DNA from: a virus
Length of the DNA stretch: 27,804 nucleotides
Direction: 5' to 3' (one strand)
IMG/VR virus record: IMGVR_UViG_3300010392_000362
Span: 1-27,804 of that record
In this document: one piece after another, positions 22,936-27,804 of the stretch
Numbering within the stretch: position 1 is the first letter of the stretch
How the letters are laid out: each line of letters begins with the position of its first letter
Notes under the pieces: generated by a model
Told to the model about the DNA's origin: nothing
The model's database searches: none
Seen by the model: only the letters and a program-made list of their open reading frames with translations
Made by a program: the position numbers and the translations under genes

Positions 22936-23009
22936 GGGGAATTAGCTCAGCTGGCTAGAGCGCCTGCCTTGCACGCAGGAGGTCATCGGTTCGACTCCGA
23001 TATTCTCCA
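22936..23009 (+). tRNA. tRNA-Ala (anticodon TGC)
   Basis: A complete 74-nt cloverleaf: acceptor GGGGAAT (22936-22942) with ATTCTCC (23002-23008) including a G3-U70 wobble, D arm AGCTCAGCTGGCTAGAGC, anticodon stem CCTGC/GCAGG around loop CTTGCAC (anticodon TGC, reading GCN), and T arm ATCGG-TTCGACT-CCGAT. CCA is not encoded (CAA follows the discriminator A). It starts four bases after the tmRNA, so the two are probably one precursor. Confidence 0.95.
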
Positions 23010-23041
23010 CAATAATAAAAATAAAAATAGTTAAATAAGTA

Positions 23042-23188
23042 ATGACAACAAATCAAGAAACAAACAACGGACAAACACAAGTTAACCAAACTAGGAACTC
23101 GTTTAATGGCAAAGTATCCAAGTATAAAATGTTAGGCTCTTCTAAAAAGGTACAGTGGGATAACGTAAGAAGAAACAGATCAATATGA
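23042..23188 (+). CDS. 48-residue basic, Asn/Gln-rich protein
   Basis: A short ORF (MTTNQETNNGQTQVNQTRNS and onward, ending NVRRNRSI) with a polar, probably disordered N-terminal half and a basic C-terminal half (FNGKVSKYKMLGSSKKVQW). No family recognised. Support for reality: an A/T-rich leader after the tRNA, ATG start, and an ATGA overlap with the next ORF at 23185-23188. Confidence 0.55.
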   Translation: MTTNQETNNGQTQVNQTRNSFNGKVSKYKMLGSSKKVQWDNVRRNRSI

Positions 23189-23370
23189 CAAATGATTATT
23201 CATATGTTATGAAGGTAATAAGAAATAAAAATAATACCCGCCGCCATTACCCTGCTCTTAAAAGATTAATATCTATCTGGGAAATTAAATGGCAACATTC
23301 ATACAAAGAAAAATACTTTGAACTTTATTTACATTCTCTTAACACTACACTCAAAAGATCATTTCAGTAA
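23185..23370 (+). CDS. 61-residue basic protein of unknown function
   Basis: Begins in the ATGA overlap with the preceding small gene, implying coupled translation. The product is helical and very basic with many aromatic residues (KRLISIWEIKWQHSYKEKYF around residues 26-45). No motif or family is recognised. It ends 35 bases before the topoisomerase gene. RNA or protein contacts are possible but not shown. Confidence 0.55.
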   Translation: MTNDYSYVMKVIRNKNNTRRHYPALKRLISIWEIKWQHSYKEKYFELYLHSLNTTLKRSFQ

Positions 23371-23390
23371 ACAAATAGATAAATTGACTA

Positions 23391-23398
23391 TATAAAAA
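23391..23398 (+). promoter_or_regulatory. Late-promoter-like box TATAAAAA before the topoisomerase genes
   Basis: TATAAAAA ends only 7 bases before the ATG at 23406. If used as in T4, the mRNA would have almost no 5' leader. Confidence 0.42.
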
Positions 23399-23405
23399 TA
23401 AAAAT

Positions 23406-25280
23406 ATGGCAGTAAACATTGAAAAGAAATACCAGAAACTAACAGACACAGAGCATGTATTGTTAAGGCCTGGTATGTATGTTGGATCTATTAAGCCACA
23501 TACTGAAGAAGTATTTTTACCAATGAAAGGTAAAGATCAATTTCAACTTACTGAAGTAACTTATAATCCAGGCTTCTTAAAACTCTTTGATGAAATCGTT
23601 TCCAACTCAGTAGATGAACATAAAAGAAATACTAAATTAAATAAAGTTAAGGTAAACATTGATATGTCTACTGGCCAAATATCAATTTGGGACAACGGAG
23701 GAATACCTGTAAAGATTCATAAAGAGTATGATGAGTGGGTACCTGAAATGATTTTTTCAAACTTAAAGGCTGGTAGTAATTTTGATGATACTGAAGATAG
23801 GGTCGTTGTTGGAACAAATGGTGTAGGTAGTACACTAACAAATATATTTAGTAAAGAATTCACTATTGAAACTTGTGATGGTAAAAAACAATTTGTTCAG
23901 ACTTTTAAAAATAATATGTCTGAGCGCTCTAAGGCTAAAATTACAAATAAGAAAACTGCATTTACAAAAATAACATATCTTACTGATTTTAAAAGATTTG
24001 ATTTAAAAGGTATTGATAAGAATCATTATTTAATGATTACTAAAAGACTTATTGATATTGCAGCATGTAATCCTACCCTTAAAATATTCTTAAATGATAA
24101 ACCTATTGCATTTAGAACTTTTAAAGATTATGCAAGTCGTTATGTAACTCCAGTATTTTATGATCAATCAGAACATTGGAAAATTGGAATAGGACATTCA
24201 ACGACAGGCTTTAAAGCAATATCATTTGTTAATTCAGTTGAAACTAAAGACGGCGGTACTCATGTTAATAATATAGACTGGCAAATTACATCTTATCTTA
24301 GGGATAAAATTAAAAGGAAATATAGAGTAGACGTAAAGCCTTCTGAATTAAGACAGCATTTATATTTGTTTATTAACTGTACTGTTATTAATCCAGCGTT
24401 CTCTTCTCAAACAAAGGAAAAATTAATTACTGCTCCTAAGGATTTTGGTACAAGCCATGTTTTAAGTGAAAAAGTGTTGAGGCAAGTTTTAAATTCTGAA
24501 ATCATACAATCAGTATTAGATTGGATTGAAAGAAAAAAAGATGCTGATGAAAGAGCAAAACTTAGAAAATTAAATAAAGGTTTAGATAAAACTAAAGTTC
24601 TTAAATTAATTGATGCAAAGAAAAGAGGTGATAGAGAAAAATGTACACTTGCTATATTTGAAGGCGATTCTGCATCCTCTGCATTTAGAAGATATAGAGA
24701 GCCACAGTACCAAGGAGCATTTCCATTAAGAGGTAAATTTATAAATGTTAGAGAATTAACGGCATCCAAGGTTGTGCAGAATAAAGAGGTACAATCTATG
24801 ATGGCTGCTATGGGTTTAAAGATCGGACATGAACCTAAAGATCTAAGATATGGTAAAATACTTTTGTATACCGATGCAGATGTAGACGGTAATTCTATTG
24901 CAGCACTACTGATTAATTTCTTAGGTAAATACTGGCCAGAATTATTTAGCGAAGGTAGAGTACTTAAAGTAGAAACACCTCTGATGGTTGCAAAGAAAGG
25001 TAAAGAATCTTTAAACTTTTATTCAGATAATGATTATCAAGAATGGGAATCTAAACAGAGAAATTTAAATTCTTGGTCAATCGAATATAAGAAAGGTTTG
25101 GCTGCATTGGAAGATGCAGAATATAAAGAGATCATTAGAAGCCCGAGAACTTTTACTCTTACTAAAGACAATGGATTTAATAATACATTAGATATCTGGT
25201 TTTCTAAAGATTCTACACCGCGTAAAGGAAAGATACTTGGGGAGACTGTAATAATTAAAAACAACAAATCATTATTTTAA
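23406..25280 (+). CDS. 39: Type II topoisomerase large subunit (gp39-like, ATPase plus TOPRIM)
   Basis: A 624-residue subunit with the GHKL ATPase, transducer and TOPRIM domains in one chain. Visible: LRPGMYVGS near residue 20, the N-box DEIVSNSVDEH (about 62-72), ISIWDNGGIPV (about 96-106), the ATP-lid GTNGVGS (about 139-145), then TOPRIM EGDSA at 419-423 with E419 the metal ligand and TDADVDG at 489-495 with D490, D492 and D494. It relaxes and decatenates phage DNA and aids replication start in T4. In T4 itself the C-terminal part is split off as gp60; here gp39 and gp60 functions are in one gene. The stop is directly abutted by the gp52-like ATG. Confidence 0.92.
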   Translation: MAVNIEKKYQKLTDTEHVLLRPGMYVGSIKPHTEEVFLPMKGKDQFQLTEVTYNPGFLKLFDEIVSNSVDEHKRNTKLNKVKVNIDMSTGQISIWDNGGIPVKIHKEYDEWVPEMIFSNLKAGSNFDDTEDRVVVGTNGVGSTLTNIFSKEFTIETCDGKKQFVQTFKNNMSERSKAKITNKKTAFTKITYLTDFKRFDLKGIDKNHYLMITKRLIDIAACNPTLKIFLNDKPIAFRTFKDYASRYVTPVFYDQSEHWKIGIGHSTTGFKAISFVNSVETKDGGTHVNNIDWQITSYLRDKIKRKYRVDVKPSELRQHLYLFINCTVINPAFSSQTKEKLITAPKDFGTSHVLSEKVLRQVLNSEIIQSVLDWIERKKDADERAKLRKLNKGLDKTKVLKLIDAKKRGDREKCTLAIFEGDSASSAFRRYREPQYQGAFPLRGKFINVRELTASKVVQNKEVQSMMAAMGLKIGHEPKDLRYGKILLYTDADVDGNSIAALLINFLGKYWPELFSEGRVLKVETPLMVAKKGKESLNFYSDNDYQEWESKQRNLNSWSIEYKKGLAALEDAEYKEIIRSPRTFTLTKDNGFNNTLDIWFSKDSTPRKGKILGETVIIKNNKSLF

Positions 25281-26630
25281 ATGAAAAAAACTAGAACTGT
25301 AACATCTTTTTTTGATAAAGAATATTTAGATTATGCAAGATATGTTGTAGAAAACAGAGCTATACCAAGTTGCATCGATGGACTTAAACCAACACAGAGA
25401 AAGGTTGTTTATATTGCAAATAAAATATGGAAAACTGGTAATGAAAAACCTATGAAGTTATTTCAGCTTGCAGGTAGAGTTGCAGCTGAAGCATTTTATC
25501 ATCATGGTAATACTTCATTAGAATCTTCAATGGTTGGAATGGCTCAAAAATTTAAAAATTCATTACCATTATTAGAAGGCGTTGGTCAGTTTGGTTCTTT
25601 AAGAAGCCCTGCTGCTGGTGCACCTCGTTACATTAGTGCAAAGCTACATCCTAACTTTAGATTACTTTATCAAGATTTTGATTTATTAGAAAATAAAATA
25701 GAAGAAGGTGAAAAAATAGAACCTGCATTTTTCTTACCAATTGTACCAACTGTTATATTAAATGGTACATCAGGAATTGCTGTTGGTTTTGCTACAAATA
25801 TTTTAAATAGAAATCCTAAAGATGTAGTAGATGCATGTATATCTACTCTTAATAATAAAAAGATGAAAGTATTAGCTCCGTGGATACAGGAATTTAAAGG
25901 AACTTTTATTAGAGATTTAGAAAATCCAAAAACATGGAAGATTAAAGGTCAGTATCAAATTATTAATACAACTACCGTAAAGATAACTGCAATACCACCA
26001 AACTATACATATGAAAGGTATGAAGAAATATTAAATCTTTTACAAGAAAAAGGTATCATAACTTCTTATGATGATAATTCATCTGAAACTATTGAGTACA
26101 TATTAAAGTTCAGAAGGTCTGTGTTAAATAGCTTAGTAAGCAGTGAAGGTAAATTGGAAAGAACTTTAAGATTAAATACACAAGAAACTGAAAACCTAAC
26201 AACACTAGATGAAAATGGCAAATTAAAGATTTTTGATAAAGCTGAAGATATTGTAAAACATTTTGTAGACGTAAGGTTAGGATGGTACCAAACACGAAAA
26301 GATTATTTAATTGATAAAACAGAAAAGCAATTATCATTAGTAACAAATAAAGCAAGGTTCATTAAAGATATTATTGATAGTAAGTTAAAAATTAATAATG
26401 TACCTAAAGAAAAAATTGTAACTTATTTAAAAACTAATGCGTATGATACTGTTCATGGTTCATATGATTATCTTTTATCAATGGCTATTCATTCTTTAAC
26501 AAAAGAAAGATATGAAAAATTATTATTAGAAAAAGAAGGGTGTATTATTGCACTCAAAACATTAAAAGCAACCGATCCTAAAGAAATGTATTTAACAGAT
26601 CTTAAAAAATTAAAGCAATCAATTAAGTAA
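25281..26630 (+). CDS. 52: Type II topoisomerase DNA-cleaving subunit (gp52-like)
   Basis: A 449-residue breakage-reunion subunit (T4 gp52 has 442), homologous to GyrA/ParC without the C-terminal wrapping domain. Motifs: YARYVVENRAIP then DGLKPTQRKVVYI (about 18-47, winged helix start), a long HGNTSLESSMVGMAQ block, GQFGSLRSPAAGAPRYISAK with the probable catalytic tyrosine Y117 after R116 (T4: Y116), and a FLPIVPTVILNGTSGIAVGF segment with the conserved G(T/S)xGIAVG (about 150-172). The second half is coiled-coil and tower-like. It starts on the base after the stop of the large subunit, so the two are produced as a stoichiometric pair. Confidence 0.93.
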   Translation: MKKTRTVTSFFDKEYLDYARYVVENRAIPSCIDGLKPTQRKVVYIANKIWKTGNEKPMKLFQLAGRVAAEAFYHHGNTSLESSMVGMAQKFKNSLPLLEGVGQFGSLRSPAAGAPRYISAKLHPNFRLLYQDFDLLENKIEEGEKIEPAFFLPIVPTVILNGTSGIAVGFATNILNRNPKDVVDACISTLNNKKMKVLAPWIQEFKGTFIRDLENPKTWKIKGQYQIINTTTVKITAIPPNYTYERYEEILNLLQEKGIITSYDDNSSETIEYILKFRRSVLNSLVSSEGKLERTLRLNTQETENLTTLDENGKLKIFDKAEDIVKHFVDVRLGWYQTRKDYLIDKTEKQLSLVTNKARFIKDIIDSKLKINNVPKEKIVTYLKTNAYDTVHGSYDYLLSMAIHSLTKERYEKLLLEKEGCIIALKTLKATDPKEMYLTDLKKLKQSIK

Positions 26631-26670
26631 ACTTTTTTTAAAAACAACATATAATAATAAATCAATCTAT

Positions 26671-26847
26671 ATGAACACTTATCAATTTTGTATAAAAAAC
26701 GATTGCCGAATAGCTTGTATTGCGAACAGCGAAGATAAAGCATGGAAATGGTTAGGAAAAACAAAAAACCTTACAACGGAGAGTGTAAAAAAACTTTATA
26801 AAATTAAATTAAAACAATATGATAAAAGAACAATCATCCACAGTTGA
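26671..26847 (+). CDS. 58-residue protein overlapping the KTSC gene
   Basis: A short ORF from ATG 26671 to TGA 26845-26847. The product (MNTYQFCIKNDCRIACIANS, then EDKAWKWLGKTKNLTTESVK) has a beta hairpin-like start with three Cys, then a Trp-containing helix and a Lys-rich end. The pattern of a strand, an SxDKAWKWLG helix and a TTESVKKL helix looks like a small phage protein with preserved core, but I cannot name the family. Its last 29 bases overlap the start of the following gene in another frame, which makes the precise 3' part of one of the two less constrained. Confidence 0.5.
   Translation: MNTYQFCIKNDCRIACIANSEDKAWKWLGKTKNLTTESVKKLYKIKLKQYDKRTIIHS
26797..26804 (+). promoter_or_regulatory. 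Late-promoter-like box TATAAAAT
   Basis: TATAAAAT ends 14 bases before the ATG at 26819, but lies inside the upstream small gene; it may separate expression of the KTSC gene. Confidence 0.35.
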
Positions 26848-27046
26848 TTCATCAATGATCAACAAATACGTTTATAACTTTGCCACTGGTACTCTCAAGG
26901 TAGAATTTACAGGTGGAGCTTTATATGAATATGCAAATGTAGATCCTGAATTATATAATAATTTATGTAAAGCAGATTCAATTGGCAAATTCTTTAACGA
27001 GAAAATTAAAAATAACTTTGAACACATACAACTTTTAACAGACTAA
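26819..27046 (+). CDS. KTSC-domain protein
   Basis: A 75-residue protein that consists almost only of a KTSC domain: SSMINKYVYNFATGTLKVEF followed by GGALYEYANVDPELYNNL and a closing ADSIGKFFNEKIKNNFEH. Key family positions are the S-S pair at the start, the Y-F/Y-x-V strand, the G-x-x-Y-x-Y and the S-x-G-x-x-F/Y-N. KTSC domains occur fused to lysyl-tRNA synthetase and in many phage and bacterial small proteins; a role in nucleic-acid or RNA metabolism has been proposed but is not firmly known. The gene lies 2 bases upstream of the next ORF. Confidence 0.85.
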   Translation: MIKEQSSTVDSSMINKYVYNFATGTLKVEFTGGALYEYANVDPELYNNLCKADSIGKFFNEKIKNNFEHIQLLTD

Positions 27047-27048
27047 AT

Positions 27049-27279
27049 ATGAATAAGAATATAATTTATGATGCTTTAAAATCTCAATTTGAAGCACAGA
27101 AGCAATTAGCTTTAGCAACACTAACAATTTATTTAACAAACCCAGTAGGTATAGGTGAACACCCTCAGCATATAGAGGAAATGATGACTTTAACTAGATC
27201 ATTGGCTGAAGCTGAAGATTGTCTATCAACATTAGAACGAACATTTGAATCTTCAGAAGAAGCTGTCCCGAATGAATAA
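27049..27279 (+). CDS. 76-residue helical protein of unknown function
   Basis: An all-helical, acidic protein without a recognised family. Two amphipathic helices (about residues 4-30 and 40-70) separated by a Pro/Gly turn (NPVGIGEHPQH) suggest a helical hairpin that could dimerise. Starts 2 bases after the KTSC gene and overlaps the guanylate-kinase-like gene by 8 bases, so the three look like one operon. No catalytic residues can be seen. Confidence 0.6.
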   Translation: MNKNIIYDALKSQFEAQKQLALATLTIYLTNPVGIGEHPQHIEEMMTLTRSLAEAEDCLSTLERTFESSEEAVPNE

Positions 27280-27751
27280 AGTTATACTAATAGGAAAGGC
27301 TGCTGCTGGAAAAGATCATATGAGAAAGGTTTTAGAAGGTAGAGGTTTTACATACGGTACTTCTTATACTACTCGACCGCCTAGAGAAGGTGAAATAGAT
27401 GGCCAAGATTATTACTTTATTTCTGAAAAGGATTTTAAAAGATTTGCAGATAATAATTATTGGTATGAATACGTAGAATTTAACGGTTGGTATTATGGTA
27501 CTAGCTATGATCAATTTATGAATACTTGTAATCTGTTTGTAATGACACCTAAAGGTGTGGAGGCAGTAAATCCTATTCATAGAAAAGATTGCACAATCAT
27601 TTATTTAGATATACCTTTAGAAACTAGAACAAAACGATTAAAAGAAAGAGGAGATCTTAATGATAAAATTCAAAGAAGAATAGATGCAGATGAAATTGAC
27701 TTTAAAGATTTTAAAGATTATGATATTCTCATAAACAATTCTAACTTTTAA
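27272..27751 (+). CDS. gmk-like: Guanylate-kinase-like nucleotide kinase
   Basis: A 159-residue P-loop kinase. The nucleotide-binding loop is GKAAAGKD at residues 8-15. The GMP-site signature SYTTRPPREGEIDGQDYYFI (about 32-51) is the guanylate kinase hallmark; the YEYVEFNGWYYGTSY block (about 69-83) follows, with VMTPKGV, a long Arg-rich helix (ETRTKRLKERG) as lid, and a DILINNSNF end, all in order. It would convert (d)GMP to (d)GDP. It is shorter than bacterial Gmk (about 200), and the P-loop ends in Asp instead of Ser/Thr. In-frame TTG at 27245 was set aside for ATG 27272. A gene starting MSKFIIIEGTDN, probably a thymidylate kinase, follows, pointing to a nucleotide supply cluster. Confidence 0.85.
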   Translation: MNKVILIGKAAAGKDHMRKVLEGRGFTYGTSYTTRPPREGEIDGQDYYFISEKDFKRFADNNYWYEYVEFNGWYYGTSYDQFMNTCNLFVMTPKGVEAVNPIHRKDCTIIYLDIPLETRTKRLKERGDLNDKIQRRIDADEIDFKDFKDYDILINNSNF

Positions 27752-27754
27752 TCA

Positions 27755-27762
27755 TATAAAAA
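27755..27762 (+). promoter_or_regulatory. Late-promoter-like box TATAAAAA before the last gene
   Basis: TATAAAAA ends 6 bases before the ATG at 27769, in a 17-base intergenic gap. Confidence 0.38.
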
Positions 27763-27768
27763 TAAAAC

Positions 27769-27804
27769 ATGAGTAAATTCATTATTATAGAAGGTACCGA
27801 TAAT
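27769..27804 (+). CDS. Start of a P-loop protein, probably thymidylate-kinase-like (partial)
   Basis: Only 12 codons are in the window: MSKFIIIEGTDN. The strand followed by EGTDN is how dTMP kinases begin (FIVIEGTDGSGKST or a close variant), with the P-loop lysine expected just outside the window. The preceding guanylate-kinase-like gene supports a nucleotide kinase. RNA ligases or other P-loop proteins are not excluded by such a short stretch. Confidence 0.55.
   Translation, partial: MSKFIIIEGTDN

Noticed and set aside
22936-23009. tRNA-Ala as a phage integration (att) site
   Set aside because: No integrase or duplicated tRNA end is visible and the genome type is lytic T4-like.
27245-27271. 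TTG start for the guanylate-kinase-like gene
   Set aside because: The ATG at 27272 puts the first strand and the P-loop at the usual distance from the N-terminus; the upstream residues do not resemble the family.

Overview
The window is a 27.8 kb piece of a lytic, T4-like (myovirus) bacteriophage genome. It carries the C-terminus of a gp23-type major capsid protein, both terminase subunits, a tail sheath and tube, a baseplate gp26-type protein, a long tape measure protein, a clamp loader ATPase (gp44 type), a T4 RNase H-type flap nuclease and a two-gene type II topoisomerase. The DNA is AT-rich. Start codons are almost all ATG, sit behind A/T-rich leaders and lack Shine-Dalgarno motifs. This pattern, with the divergence from enterobacterial T4, suggests a host in the Bacteroidota (inference). 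All genes but one are on the + strand, and many are preceded within about 30 bp by TATAAAAA/TATAAATA boxes like the T4 late promoter.

Layout. 1-2220: end of the major capsid gene, a UUCG-loop terminator, a Lys/Ala/Glu-rich coiled-coil protein, a 21-residue Cys-rich (metallothionein-like) micro-gene and a zinc-ribbon protein. 2206-3003: the only minus-strand gene, an MptE/DUF115-like protein. 3078-6572: replication block with gp44-like clamp loader, a 51-residue gene, RNase H/FEN nuclease, probable gp62-like small clamp-loader subunit and an unknown gene. 6605-9020: an internally duplicated four-helix membrane protein and a 661-residue structural protein with a LamG-like C-terminal part. 9052-15613: packaging and tail block with small terminase, a GroES-like co-chaperonin wedged between the terminase genes, large terminase, an oversized tail sheath, tail tube and a strong terminator. 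15710-21297: a GIY-YIG/ribbon-helix-helix protein, then a gp26-like protein linked by a probable +1 frameshift to a short downstream frame, then a 1284-residue repeat-rich tape measure protein.

21374-23370: DEDDh exonuclease, a small unknown protein, a phage-encoded tmRNA (22589-22931, tag ending ADNAELAMAA) directly followed by tRNA-Ala(TGC), and two tiny genes. 23406-27804: topoisomerase large subunit (ATPase plus TOPRIM in one chain) and gp52-like subunit, small genes including a KTSC protein, a guanylate-kinase-like enzyme and the start of a probable thymidylate-kinase-like gene.

The replication genes supply DNA synthesis, primer removal and topology. The kinases would feed nucleotides. 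The GroES-like protein probably helps fold the capsid protein with host GroEL, as gp31 does in T4. The tmRNA and tRNA-Ala point to phage control of translation and ribosome rescue. The most noteworthy items are the tmRNA/tRNA-Ala pair, the prfB-like CTT TAA G frameshift site before the tape measure gene, the metallothionein-like micro-ORF and the GroES gene inside the terminase operon.
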